From Halichoerus grypus (Eukaryota > Chordata > Mammalia > Carnivora > Phocidae), in assembly GCF_964656455.1 (NCBI RefSeq), contig NW_027555022.1, positions 48,869-112,868 of the forward strand: a stretch of DNA of 64,000 bases. The letters are read 5' to 3'. Positions 23,250 through 34,922 of this stretch are shown here, one piece after another; position 1 is the stretch's first letter, and each line of letters starts with the position of its first letter. The position numbers and the translations under genes were made by a program. The notes beneath the pieces are model-generated. The model ran no database searches, was not told where the DNA came from, and saw nothing but the letters and a program-made list of their open reading frames with translations.

Positions 23250-24617
23250 AAAACAGGTACAACTCTATTCGATGCCTTGGATGCGATAGGAAACATTGCC
23301 ATAAGATTGGATATAAGGTGAACCCTTACCTATGAATTTTTCACTGTGCTGAGTCCTCTCTTGTCCCTGTGGCACCACTGATTCTCCCCGAGCGTCCCTT
23401 CTCTGCATCCCGGGGAAGGAGCCTAGAAGGACATTCCCTATCATCCTTTCTCCCTTAGGTCCTGGTTAGAGTCTGCCAAAGAGAGGCACTCCCTCGAGAT
23501 TCGGAACGTGGATGAGAAGGAGCACCATTTCCGGAAGCCTTTGCAAACACACAGCGGTTGTGCTTCGAGGCTGACGACGTGAGAACCGCCTGGTTCAACG
23601 CCCCAGTTGGCTCCCTAGACCCTTGCATTCCCAGCCCTCCCGCGCTTGGGCAAGCCTCTCATTTCCTAGATGGACTTCAGTTTTCCCAATCAAATACTCT
23701 GTATAAGTGGTGGGAGCTGAAATATTTCTGCAAACAATCGAAGCAAAATGAAGTAGGATCCAGAGGTGGAAAAGAGCATGGTCCAGCAGTTCTGGGGCAC
23801 ACAGGATGAGATTCAGACTGGCGTCTTGTGCAGGTGTTTCCATCACAAGAGGTTTGTGCCAAATATCTATGAAAATTCTCATTTGACAGGCTTAAAAGAT
23901 TTTGAAATACCCATCCCACCAATCTGATTTTTTTGCCCTGAATTTACAGCATGTCTTCATAGACTTGGGAATATGTTAAGACACACTCAAAATATTATTT
24001 GGGCAGTGTCTTATATCACATCTCTCCTATAGCTCTAAAGAAAAATACTTGCAGCTTTTCAAATTTCAAATTGATTCATCTTTGATATTATTAAACAGGT
24101 CTTGTCTTTTATGGACAAGGGTTTGGTGTCTTAATATGTCTTTCCTATTTTGATACTTTAAAATTCTTAGGCTTTTCTGAAAAATTTCCACTGAAACTTT
24201 TCATACCCACAGTAGTTATTTTTTTTTTTTACTCTCTCCAACTAACAGTGTTTGTTTTTTTGTGTGCAATAATCCAAGCTGCTTTTAAGTGGCCCAAGTT
24301 ACAAGCTCAGACCCTGCTAAAAATTGTTTAGAATTGTTTTGTTGGACATTTAATTCTGGCTCCAGTTACTAGTTTTATCAACTTTGTTTTTGATTGTTGA
24401 GAGGAAACATTTTATCAGAATTCCTATGTGTATGCTGAAAATGTCTCTAACCACTTTTTGTCTGGCTTTGCTGGACTGCAGGAAATTGCAATGGCTACTG
24501 GTCAAGAATTTTGTAACATATCTTCTTCTAGTCTCTTTCTCTCTCTCCGTTTCTGTCATAGCGCTTGCCTGGTCATCTCCATTTGTTCTGCATCAGTGTT
24601 ATGCATTCATTTCGTAA

Positions 24618-24755
24618 AATATTTGATTTATTTAGAGCAAGGGCACGAGCAGGGGGAGGGGCAGAGGAAGACGGAGAGAGAGACTCCCAAGCTGACTCCA
24701 TGCTCAGCTCTACCCCAGGACCCTGAGACCACGACTTGAGCCATCCACGTGCCCC
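24618..24755 (-). mobile_element. SINEC, internally deleted
   Basis: Tail-side TTTGATTTATTTAGAGC and a GAGCCATCCACGTGCCCC head, but the middle is shorter than in full copies. Confidence 0.78.
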
Positions 24756-25149
24756 TGCCTTCATTTTAAAGTTAAAAATCTGTCCATATTTATTTTTAAA
24801 CTAAAAATCAATTTAAGTATATTATGAATAAAATAATAATTAGTCTTTAAGTTGAATTGCCAAGTACAATGTAGAAAGGCGTTACCGTGACTCATCCTGT
24901 CTATATCAGGTATTCAAACAAAAGTATTGCATCAGTGGAAAAGGATTATTCGAACAGAATCGATCTATTGACATGACTAGCTCAATGATGGGTTTATGTG
25001 TAACACTAGAAACAGTGCACATGGCCAACGTTTGCATTGCAGAACAGCAATAACATGTGATAGAACAGTTGGAGGGAAATCTACTTCTACCTCAACAACA
25101 AAGCTGTGTTTCATGGTGAAATACTTTACACTGCTTCTGTTTTTAAATT

Positions 25150-25285
25150 TCAGTTAAAACTAATTATAATTATGTAAAATGTTACACTTCTTCTCAGGTG
25201 TACCAGCTACATTTCAAGTGCTCAGTAGCCCCATGTGGCTAGTGGCTGCCATATTGAATACTACAGTTTCTAGAAAATACTCAAA
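25150..25285. repeat. hAT-like ancient repeat relic
   Basis: Related to the relic at 12.9 kb through 'AGTAGCCCCATGTGGCTAGT' and 'GCCATATTGAATACTACAG'. Confidence 0.55.
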
Positions 25286-25450
25286 TATTTGGAAATCAAA
25301 TACATACTTCTAAATAATCCATGAATGAAAAAAGACATCACAAAGAATATAGAAAATATTCTAAACTGAATGATAGTGAAAACAGAATATACAAAAGTTT
25401 GTGAGACATAGATATGTGTGTGTAGAGGATAATTTCTTTTTTCTTAAGCT

Positions 25451-25610
25451 AAAGATGGATTTATTTATTTTAGAGAGGAGGGGAAGGGCAGAGGGCGAGG
25501 GCGAGAAAGAATCTCAAGCAGACTCCCCACCAAACCCAAGAGCCTGAGACCATGACCCGACTCCTAATCAAGAGTGGGCCACTTAACTGAACGAGCCAGC
25601 CAGGAGCCCC
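25451..25610 (-). mobile_element. SINEC
   Basis: Reverse copy with AAAGATGGATTTATTTATTT and GAGCCAGCCAGGAGCCCC ends; AGAGGATAATTT and AGAGGAAAATTT flank it. Confidence 0.83.
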
Positions 25611-27032
25611 GAGAGGAAAATTTCATAGATTTCTATTCTTACGTTAGAAAAGAAGAAATTTTAACAATCTATAGGTTATTGTGGATAATATGCTGTAGAG
25701 ACTCGGGATATTACTACCTTCTGAAGAATATTGAGTTTGTTTTAGCAGGCACTTAAATTACTGGCAGATCACTTTGACTTTGGGAAGGCTTGGTTTTAGA
25801 CATCACTAGCAAGGGATTACTTCAGCCTTGTTCTTCTTTTAGGGCAAATCCATTTGTCCTGATACGGTTTTGACACCTAAAATATGACCCGTTCAGTATT
25901 TCAGTGGAATGTCTGATGAACTAGAACCTCAGATTCTGTCTTTGCTGCCATGGGCAACTGCTGCCATCTGTGACATCTCTTTCAGGCTTCCAGAAAAAAT
26001 TTCTCCTGGACCCTTTGGGGATGACAGTTCCTTATAGCGTCTGCCTGCATTTGGTCACTTCCCTGGGCCTTCGAACAATTGTTGTAAAATTATTATTATT
26101 TTGTATTTTCTGCATAGTTTATCAAGTGTTATTACAGGAGCACTGGGAGCTGGAAACTCCCCTGAGACTTCCAACAGCTGTTCTGACCCACCAGGGAGGA
26201 AACAACCTTGTAGGCACTGACCCCTTCTAGTTGCCCAAATCCCCATCTTTCATGCTTTGCTCCAGCGTAGAGACGTTTCTAGAAAGGCACAAATTCTAAA
26301 GTTGGCTATTTTCATAGCCTTGGCCAAGACAACCTTCCGTCCTCAGCCTACCCCCACCTCCACCCACATCACATCTTTCTTACTGGTACAGAGACTGGAG
26401 TTTCTAGAACATACCCACGCATGCCTTCCCTATTCTGTGAGGCCCAGGGAGTGATGGCGGTGCAAGATCTATCCCTCCCCCTGAAATGTGGTGGGAGTTT
26501 TCTCCCCGATCTTTAATCATAAAGGAGAAAAAAAAAACAAAACCCACTGCATTTGATGCAATTAAAACCAATTCCTTTAGAGTTTTTAATGACTGACACG
26601 TTTTGAGTGACTTGCCATTCAGAGTCACTGAAAGGCTATCATTTGGTCAATGCTTATATTTTCTGTTATGAAATTTAACGAAGCTAACAGTTAAAATACG
26701 ATCACTCAAATTAAAGGAATTGATCTTCTAATGGAAATGCAAATGATTTTAGCTTTTACTCCATAGCTCTGAAGTTGGGAGTCTACTCACTTAGAGGTAC
26801 GATGGCCTTGATCCATTTACCCTTGGCGTGTTTACCAATTGTCCCAAACCTAATGGAAGACAATTCCAACTGGAATGCCCATTGGTTCTTTTCTGATAAT
26901 GAAACAAGTGATTTTAACTCTCACACAGAAGAATAAATGCCTGAGAATAACAAAGGAAATAGAAACATGTAGACTGAGGAGGAAATCGGGTGTGCCATAC
27001 TACACTCAAAGCCTCTGTAATCAAATCAATAT

Positions 27033-27038
27033 TTTATT
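27033..27038 (-). terminator. GIMAP6: Candidate poly(A) signal of GIMAP6
   Basis: AATAAA on the minus strand, about 1.2 kb beyond the stop codon at 28227. No canonical hexamer outside the SINE lies closer that I could find, so a long 3' UTR is implied. Weak support. Confidence 0.3.
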
Positions 27039-27190
27039 CATAACAAAGGAAAAAAGTCGAAGACCAAAACAGAATTGAAAATCCTGACATAGATCTTTGG
27101 GAATATGAAAATTTCTTACATGATGAATGTTGTGTTTCAGTTCAGTGGGAAATGGGCATATTTAATAAATGGCTCTGGCACAAGGACTCT

Positions 27191-27391
27191 CTTTTTTTTT
27201 GAGAGAGAGATTTTTATTTATTTGAGAGAGAGAGAGACAGAGATAAGGAGAGAGATAGCGAGAGAGCACGAGTGAAGGGAGAGAGAGGGAGAAGCAGACG
27301 CCCTGCTGAGCAGGGGCTCAATCCCAGGACCCCGGGATGGTGACCTGAGCTGAAGGCAGCCGCTTAACCCTCTGAGCCCCCCAGGCACCCC
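27191..27391 (-). mobile_element. SINEC
   Basis: Reverse copy flanked by GCACAAGGACT and CCACAAGGACT. It would lie in the 3' UTR of GIMAP6 if the distal poly(A) site is used. Confidence 0.88.
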
Positions 27392-28189
27392 CACAAGGAC
27401 TATCTTAAGTATACACTCAAAATAAGTCTCTGTGGTGCCTTGAGACCCTTTTCTGAATCTCCCAGCAAAAGAAATGCTCCAGCTTTCTTAGGAGTCCACT
27501 GAGTCTGGGGAAGATGGGTGTCATGGCCCCCACACCGGGAGACTGTAGTCCATGGGCCTCCGATTGCAGAGAATCTCCAACCAGAGGACAAGTGTCCAGA
27601 CAGACCTGAGGCTGTGTCCTCTGCTTTCTGATTGTCCTCCAGCACTGTCTCCCCCACCTCCAGTTCCCACCTCTCCCAGAAGAAGGTAGCTGGAGGCCCT
27701 CGGTCACACAGCTCCAAGAAACGAAGAGAGGAGCATACTGGGAGGCATTTTGCCCCGGTCTGCTCCTATTCTGTTTCCATCAGTTGGTCAGACTCCCCAG
27801 AAGCCCCTAGAACCTCAAAGAAGCTGAGGGGCCCCTGAGGCGCCTCCGTGTCCTCATGCAGTCAGGTGGCCAGAGCCAGACCCCCCTCCTGCCCTCTTCC
27901 CCAATCGCAGGTGGCTTCTGAGGGACCCTGTCTGTAGGAGCAGCCCTCCAAAAGGACACCCCCGTGTTGCAGAGGTCTCCCCCCTCCACCCCCCCCAGCA
28001 GGCAGGCTACTCCCTGCAGCGTTTAAGTCATCCAACTGCTTCCTTTGCGGGCTCCCTGGAAGGGCTGACGAGGGCCCCGGGCTGCGAGCGGGGAACTGGG
28101 CAACGCACCCGCCTCTCGGCGCACCGGACACCCCCCAGGAGCCTGGGATGGCCAGGGAGCCCCGGGGATGGAGAGAGCAGGGGACGGGC

Positions 28190-29130
28190 TGGCAGCGGGC
28201 TCCCGGCGCCGCGGCCCAGCGGAAGCTCAGATGGGCACGCTCTTCAGCAGATGTCCCTGCGCCTTCTCGAATTCCTTCTGGAACCGGCACAGTCCCTCCA
28301 GCAGGGGCTCCGGGAGGGGCGCCCCCTCGGAGCCCTGCCCGCGGCCGATCGGCGTCTCCCGCGCGGCCCGCAGCAGGCGGCGCTGCTCGGAGTCCCGGCA
28401 GGCCGGGTGGCTGTAGGGGCGGCCCTCGTGCTCCCACAGGACGCCGTCCACCATCCGCAGCAGCTCCCGCAGCTGCGCCTCCTGCCGGCCGCCGCTCGCC
28501 GCGTTGTCGAAGGCGCAGTGGCGCCGCTCGCACAGCGCGTCCAGCCGGGCCAGGTGCTGGTCGTCGGTGGCCCGCACGTACTCGTCCAGCGAGCCGCCCT
28601 CCAGGTCCTCCCTGCGCGTGAACACCAGCACCGTGTGCGCCAGGACGGCCACCCCGAAGGCCTCCTGCAGGCGCCGCACGGCCTGCCGGTCGTCGTCGGT
28701 GAAGCGGCCCAGCTGCGTCACCAGGAGCACGGCGTGCGGCCCGGGCGCCGAGAAGGCCACCGCCTCGCAGATGGCCCTTGCCGCCGCCTCCGGCCCGGCC
28801 CGCGGGGACAGGATGTCGGGGGTGTCGATCACCTCGAGCTCCCGCCCGGCCCAGCGGCGGCTGCCCCGCTGGAGGGTCAGGGTCACCGGTCGGGCGCTGA
28901 GTCTGGACTCGAACTCTCTCCGGCCCAGGATGCTGTTTCCGGTGGCGCTTTTCCCGCTGCCCGTTTTGCCCACCAGGAGCAGCCTCAGGGTCCGCGGGCT
29001 CCGTGGGTCCTCCCCCAGGCCTAGAAGCACCGAGACAAAGCACGGGGAGCTGGGGTTAGAGCCGGGCCCGGTGGGGGTGGGAGCGCCGAAGACCCGGCTC
29101 TGCACCCGAGACCGGCGGGGGCTCACGGTC
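28190..29130. other. CpG-dense island over the GIMAP6 coding exon
   Basis: Frequent CGs and G/C runs throughout, in sharp contrast to the A/T-rich surroundings and to the GTPase exons of GIMAP7, GIMAP4 and GIMAP2. It begins just past the stop codon and fades near the exon start, so it follows the exon and not a promoter. Confidence 0.8.
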
Positions 29131-31572
29131 TGTCTTGCCTTTTTTGGGGTCGTTTTTTGAATTGTGGTAAATGCACAATATACAAAATATCTACTCTGAC
29201 ATAAAATTTATCACTGTACTCATTTTGAGGCGTGCAACTCCGTGGCGCTCAGGACATTCACAGTGTTGTGCAGTCATCTCCACCGCGCATCTCAAGAATG
29301 TTTTCGTCATCCCAAGTTGTGATTGCGTTTGCTTTTCTGTGTCTGGCTTATTTCGCTTAGCATAGTGTTTCCCAGTTCATCCATGTTGTAGCACGGGTCA
29401 GAATTTCCTTCCTTTTGAAGGCTGAATAATACCCCCGTTGTAGGGAGAGAGCACTTTTTGTTGATTCACAGCCATACATGAACATTTGGGTTTCCGCCCT
29501 TTGCCGCTGTGAATTGTGCGGCCATGGACATTAGAGTACAAATGTCTCTGAGTCCCTGCTCTCCATTGTGTTGGGTATCTATCTACCCAGAAGGGAGATG
29601 GCCGGGGGCGGGGGGGGGGGGGAGGTTTTCGAACCCCTTCTCAAGGCCCTCTCTTCTCACCCAGCTGGGAGTTAGCCCAGCATGAATATGGGACCCTGAG
29701 CTTTGCTGAATATCCCTGATTGCAGATCCTTCTCAGTAAGAGAAGGAAGAGAAAAAGTATGTGGCCTCTGCGTCTATGTCTTCCCTCCGAGGCAACTGAC
29801 CGCATCACCTTCTTCAGCTTTTCCCACTGGGAAGGTTGGGAGTGGGGGACACCTCAGCCAGACCCCAGGCTGCAAGCGCAGAGGCATGCTGGCTCCACAT
29901 TCTTAGGCAACAACCTGAAAGTTTGGGCTGGACATTCTCACCCCACAGAATATCAGAACCATGAGCAGAGAGAAAAGACCGGGAGATGCCCACTTAATAT
30001 GGAGAAGCCCAGTGTCAGGATTCTCAGACACACCTGGGGCCGAGGGACAGGAGGGGGTTCCTTTCGGGCCTCTCAGATCCCAGACCCAGAGCCCACGGAG
30101 CAATGCCAAGTCATAGCTGGTTTCCAGGTCTGTTCCCCACTGAAGTGACTGATGTGTCTCCGTGTCAGAGCCCTCGGCCTCGTGAAGGCAGGATGGGCCC
30201 CGTCTTCCTCTGACTCTCCTGAGCAACGGCATGCTCTTCTGCTGTCGCCCCGCTGCCTATCCGGACGGAGTGGCTTTGGCTCCGTCCTGCTGCCCCCAGC
30301 GGGCTTGAAGGCAACGCGGGTGAGTGGGTGGGAGCTTCCAGGGAGCACGGAGAGTGGAAGGTTCCTCCGTGTCCTCCTAGCCGATGCAAAGCCGGACAGC
30401 GACAGCAATCCTGTCCGGGCAAGCCTGGAGCCCGAGCACAGCGCTGCCCTTGAAACCTATCACTTGAGCTCTGGGGAGGATTTTGCAAGTAACAGTTAAC
30501 CTTGATTGCTGCATGAAAAGGTCAATCAGGTGTCAGCGCTTCTACTGGCAGATTTCTTTTTTTTTTTAAAGATTTTATTTATTTATTTATTAGAGAGAGA
30601 GAATGAGAGAGAGAGCATGAGAGGGGGGAGGGTCAGAGGGAGAAGCAGACTCCCCGCCGAGCAGGGAGCCCAATGCGGGACTCGATCCCGAGATTCCAGG
30701 ATCATGACCTGAGCTGAAGGCAGTCGCTTAACCAACTGAGCCACCCAGGCGCCCCTACAGGCAGATTTCTTATGTGGTTTATTAAAAAGGCTCTCTCCCG
30801 GTGCCTCAGGCCATTGGGGTTCATAGAGTAAAAAAAAAAAAAAAAGCCGTTTGTGTTAAAATACACAATGAATCACAAATAATTTCTGCTGGCCAGGAAA
30901 ATGGATGGATTTCCAGCATTCCCAGATTCTGTCTCCCCAGGTTAGATGGCAATGTTGAGCCCTCGGAAGTTGCGCGCCTGACCCTGATGCAATAGCTTTT
31001 GGGGGGACAGGACCCCGTGAGAAGGCCAAGCCCGGTTCTGAGGCAGCGGTCGGCCGAGGACACCTGCTTGTCCCCGTGGTGCTCTGCAGCCCATACGACC
31101 CCAAGAGCTCTCACGTGGGCTCCGGCCAAGCACCGGCACAGGGTCTGTCGGCTTCAGAGCCCCAGACTGAGCATCGGCACATCCCTCCTGGGGATGGAAG
31201 CCCAGAACGCACGGACCCTTTCCCCGGGCCTGGCACAGAGAGTTAGTAAAGGGGGCAACGAGCACTGTGTCTCCCCTTCCTTTCGCCTGCTCCGCCTCTC
31301 AGGGACCTTTCCCTCTTACTTGGCTGCAGTAGAGAAGGGCCCCAACCCAGAGGCCCTTGGACGGCGGCCCAGGTGGGCACATCTCTGGCCGGGATGAGCC
31401 CCGCTGCCTGTCCCAGTGCACCACCCGCTCCCCGAACGTCCCCATCCACACCCCGCTCACGTTCATTTCTGCTAGAAAGTAGTTTACCTCCTAAAACGTC
31501 TCGTCTAGGATCCTGACACAGCGCTCCTGCAGGATTGTCCTCGAGAATACGTTCGTGTTCCTCTTCCTCTGG
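28227..31572 (-). CDS. GIMAP6: GIMAP6: immunity-associated GTPase 6 (two recognised coding exons, start unresolved)
   Basis: Minus strand: short exon 31572-31488, then large exon 29020-28227, phase-1 intron (GGAG|GTAAAC ... TTCTAG|GC). The short exon reads [20 protein letters not shown], clearly the counterpart of the human GIMAP6 N-terminus. Counting its first Glu as residue 2 gives 292 residues, the human length. Seen: P-loop GKTGSGKS (46-53), switch-II DTPD (94-97; the usual Gly is replaced), [39 protein letters not shown], and a polar tail without a membrane segment. Known: GIMAP6 is a soluble GTPase that binds GABARAPL2 and acts in autophagy of lymphocytes. Odd: the position of the human start codon reads CCA, with TAG one codon upstream, the last two bases of which could be a splice acceptor; see the finding on its N-terminus. 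The exon is far richer in G/C, Arg and Ala than its paralogues. It lies between GIMAP4 and GIMAP2 on the opposite strand, as in human. Confidence 0.93.
29155..29600 (-). repeat. Old L1-type fragment
   Basis: 'CTTATTTCGCTTAGCATAGT', 'CCCAGTTCATCCATGTTGTA' and 'GGCTGAATAATACCCCCGTT' are the complement of a typical L1 3' region (compare 57.33-57.42 kb). It lies 130 bases upstream of the GIMAP6 large exon, inside the intron. Confidence 0.7.
29600..31487 (-). other. Remainder of the GIMAP6 intron between the short and large exons
   Basis: A G run at about 29606-29621, one SINEC (30567-30755) and otherwise moderately G/C-rich DNA in which several open frames overlap on both strands without any domain; none is supported as coding. 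Confidence 0.6.
30567..30755 (-). mobile_element. SINEC, full length
   Basis: Reverse copy between CTACTGGCAGATTTCTT and CTACAGGCAGATTTCTT (17 bases, one mismatch). Confidence 0.93.
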
Positions 31573-32340
31573 CTAGAGGAGATCATAATATGTCTTAGGA
31601 GTCTTTCAACAGAGTTTTAAGAGGCACCTGACTTTTGCCTTTCTCTTGCCAGAAGCATTGGTTTGAGGGGGAGCAGCCTGAATGAGGAGAGGGGGAGGGG
31701 GCCTGGGGGGACCCCACTTCCTTTGCTCTCCTCTCTCCCCGCTCCCACCACTGTGGTCTCTACTGTCACTCTAAGAGACTTCATGGAGAAAGGTGAGTGG
31801 CCCTGCCAGCTCAGGAGTGGGTGGCATTTGGATAGACAGGGACCTGGAGCTGTTCTGTGAGGACAGAAAGGAGCAGAGAGCAGAGGCAGGTCTGATCCTG
31901 GGTCCTGAGAGCAGTGGAAAGATCTGGAGGGCACGGGCAGGAAGTTGTGGTGGGGAGCTGGCCTGGCGTGGCGGGGGGAGTCCCAGGAGTCTTGGGCCAA
32001 AAAGAACAGTCCAGGCCTGACCTGTGGGGAAGGCTCGGCAGCGAGGATTGCGGAGGGCAAGAGGTGGGTGGCCGGGTTCTGCGGTGAGGACGACAGGGAA
32101 GGGGCCTTCGGGGTGGGGGGCAGGGTCCCGCTGAGAGCCGGGGGACCTCAGTGCTCCTCTCCAACCGCCACCATTACGATGGCCACACTGCCTGGGCCCT
32201 AGCGTTCCCGTCAGTGTGAGTGCGGGGCCTGAGCTAAACGTCCCTGAAATCTCCTCCCCTGTGAGATTCCAACATACTTTATGACATTTTCTAGAGCAAC
32301 TCCTAGTCCTCCTTGCAAAGTAGGGCCATGTCCCTCCAAC

Positions 32341-32980
32341 CAGGAACGCAACACACACCCACACTCACAAACATACAAACCCACACTCACATATACACAC
32401 AAATACAACACACACCCACACACTCACAAACACAACACACACCCACACTCACAAACATATACACACAAACACCATACACACCCACACACTAACAAACATA
32501 ACACACACCCACACTCACAAACACAACACACATTCATAAGCATACACACACAAACCCACACACTCACAAATACAACACACATCCACACACTCCCAAACAC
32601 AACACACACATACACACCCACTAACATACACACTAACAAACACAACACACATCCACACAGTCACAAACATACAAACAGACTCACAAACATACACTCAAAG
32701 CATTACCACACATGTACTCACAAATATATAAACACATATAAACATACACACAAACATAGCACACACACAAACATAAATATACAACACACACATCCACACA
32801 CGCACATCCACATAAACACACACATCACACACACTCCACCCAAACACTCCCAAACACAACACATACTCACACAAACACAAACACACAGCTCACGGGGAAG
32901 CACACATACTCTTCACATGCACACAAACAACACATACAAACACGCACACAGCACCCAGGCACACAGACACGCTCCCCTCA
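32341..32980. repeat. CA-rich degenerate tandem repeat
   Basis: About 640 bases of irregular CACACCCACACTCACAAACA-type units. It lies immediately downstream of the candidate GIMAP6 exon 1 donor. The plus-strand frame through it (Thr/His/Pro/Asn-rich) is a by-product of the repeat. Confidence 0.92.
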
Positions 32981-32993
32981 CACTCGGACTTAC

Positions 32994-33255
32994 CACTCTG
33001 TCAGCTGTTGGGCAAGAGGAATGGCGATGTTTTCTGTCTCCTGGGGCCATGTGCTCTTGTGAATTCTTTGTTTTTCCTTTTGGGGCCGACACATCGTAGG
33101 CTTCTGCGGACCATGAGTGGAGGAGGTTGAGGAAAGTGCCCACCGCGTAGGAACAGAGAAAGGACATGGCTTATATTTTTCAGCAAACTGGGATGAGAAA
33201 GCTCAGCTCCAGAACTGCCCTGAAAGAGCAGCTGTGGGCTGTGGGGGGAACAGGA
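32994..33255 (-). promoter_or_regulatory. GIMAP6: Likely GIMAP6 exon 1 and promoter
   Basis: On the minus strand a strong donor, GACAGAGTG|GTAAGTCC, follows 32994. An ETS-type site (CACTTCCTGTTC on the minus strand, about 33249-33260) lies 260 bases upstream, the expected arrangement for this lymphoid gene. The gene then spans about 6 kb to 27.0 kb, close to the human gene. The frame ending at the donor in phase 0 is open from 33167 and joins in frame to the short exon at 31572, with ATGs at 33167 and 33050. Confidence 0.45.
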
Positions 33256-33787
33256 AGTGAATGGGAACACGCAGGCCAGGCCCTCCTCAGTCAGAAGAGC
33301 GCCGTTTGCATTTTGTCTGCGGTTTTGGTAGTGTGAACAGGAAAAACAAGAACACCGGTGTTGTTATTATTTTGATCCTGAACGAGGACAACTAGATCTC
33401 AGAGGCTTAGGGAGAAGCAACAGATGCTCCAGGAAATTTGTGCCAGGGGAATGATTTTTCACGGATCTCCCTTTTGTGTGAGTTCCCGCTTCCTACAGAT
33501 AACCCATGGCTTCACCATCGTGGCAGATGCCTGTCGTCTCTTCCCCCCTCCTTAATTCCAACTTCCTTTAAGTATTTTCTCTCAGGACAAGGACTGGAAC
33601 GGAAGCACCAGCCCTTCCCGGGGCCTGAGTCGCCCGTCCTCAGATGGGAGCTGCCCCACCAGCTCCCCTGGGCCTCCCGCCCCGGCACTGGGGGCCTTGG
33701 GACTTGTCAGCAGCACAGCAGTTGAGCCAGTCCCTTAGAATAAATCATGTAGCCAATTCTTTATAATAAATCTCTTTATGTACGTGT

Positions 33788-33813
33788 ACACACACACACA
33801 CACACACACACAC
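33788..33813. repeat. (CA)n microsatellite
   Basis: Pure AC dinucleotides after TACGTGT. Confidence 0.97.
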
Positions 33814-34694
33814 GTCTGACAATTCCAAAATCTGAGTCATATCTGAGTCTGGTTTGCTCTGTGTCCAGACTGTACTTCTTGCTTCTTAGCATGCCGTGTG
33901 CTGACGTGCCAAGCTGGATGCGATCTATGGGATATTAGGAAGTGAGGTCACTAGGGCTATAGCACTAGGTTGTGTGTTCATCTGTCTAGGAGTCGGGCTG
34001 CGTTTATGTTTGCTGTAGCTGTAGGTGCAGAGTTTTCGGTTTCCTCCGGCACTCTAGTCTCATTTCACTGTTGTCTGTGGGTTTCCCTAAGAAGCCCTTC
34101 TTAAAGAGAGTTTGTGCTGTGCCGTTCTTTTGGCTTTAATTCACTGTTTTTACACCAAAGCTCTGTTGATGTGGTGGCAGGAATGGGTGGGGGAAGCATG
34201 ATCTTGAAATTAAATCACCCTCTCTTAGTGGGTCCGTGATGGGCTGTGATCATCACAATTTATTTACCTTTTCCTCCACTGTGCCTGCTTTGAGTGAATC
34301 AGGTGATCTGCTCACTTTCCACCTGTTCTCCCCATTTGATTCCAGCCTCTCTCTTCTTCCCTCTGCTCTGGCCGTGATGGGCTTCCTTTACTTACTTGAC
34401 GCTTCGTCCCACCTTTTTTCTCTGGAGCTGCTGTGAAGAACTGGAACCAAATGTTTCTCTGGGAAGGTGTTCTATTAATAAAAAGATTTTGATAAGCATT
34501 TTGGAGGTTTAATGGAGATTTGGAGGTTTAAAATGTTCACTATTAACACTATTTTCAATGTTTAGAGGAAATATACACGAAGACCATAAAAGACAAATAA
34601 ATTGCATGTATAAAAAACATAAGGTGGATATAAAATTATCATTATTTGTAAGTGTTATGATTTTATATCTGGAAAAATCAAGAGAATAAACCAA

Positions 34695-34922
34695 GGGGCA
34701 CTTGGGTGGCTCAGTCAGTTGAGCATCCCACTCTTGATTTCGAGCCAAGTCATGATCTCAGGGTCCTGGGATCGAGGCTCACATCGGGATCTCTGCACAT
34801 GCTGGAGTCGGCTTGAGATTTTCTCTCTCCCTCTCCCTCTGCCACTCCCCTGCTCTCTCTCTCACACACACACACTCTCTCTCTCTCTCTCTCTCAAATA
34901 ACTAAATAAATCTTTAAAAAAT
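34695..34922 (+). mobile_element. SINEC with expanded CA/CT internal run
   Basis: Forward copy starting GGGGCACTTGGGTGGCTCAG. The CT-rich part near its tail has grown into CACACACACACA plus CTCTCTCT (34862-34895). AATAAACCA flanks it on both sides. Confidence 0.88.

Larger units (their letters stand above)
18700..27030. other. Intergenic region GIMAP4-GIMAP6 (tail to tail)
   Basis: No gene recognised. Contains six SINEC copies or remnants, one old L1 stretch, a MER5A-like element and a hAT-like relic. The blocks 18720-19260, 19480-20140, 21560-22320, 22460-23130, 23260-24600 and 25620-27190 show neither a coding signature nor a repeat I can name. Confidence 0.6.

Noticed and set aside
27862..29043. 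393-codon minus-strand frame and 257- and 218-codon plus-strand frames over GIMAP6
   Set aside because: They overlap the GIMAP6 exon in other frames and exist because GC-rich codons lack stops; the sequences are low-complexity Arg/Ala/Gly/Pro with no domain.
29020..29126. GIMAP6 N-terminus by direct extension of the large exon to 29126
   Set aside because: This extension has no ATG (the first codon is GTG) and crosses a good acceptor, TGCTTCTAG; the short exon at 31488 matches the human N-terminus.
30073..31449. Several overlapping 100-130 codon frames in the GIMAP6 intron
   Set aside because: They occur on both strands in GC-rich DNA without domains, splice-site logic or homology I can recognise.
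31784..31793. Mini-exon ATGGAGAAAG|GTGAGT on the plus strand, phase 1, as an alternative GIMAP2 start
   Set aside because: Ten bases with a common donor motif are expected by chance, the distance to GIMAP2 is 18 kb, and no acceptor or promoter supports it.
32341..32980. CRISPR-like array of regular repeats
   Set aside because: Unit lengths are irregular, there are no unique spacers, and the context is mammalian; it is a degenerate CA repeat.
32281..33099. 272-codon Thr/His/Pro/Asn-rich plus-strand frame
   Set aside because: Translation of the CA-rich tandem repeat; no start context, no domain, and the opposite strand is equally open (Cys/Val-rich).
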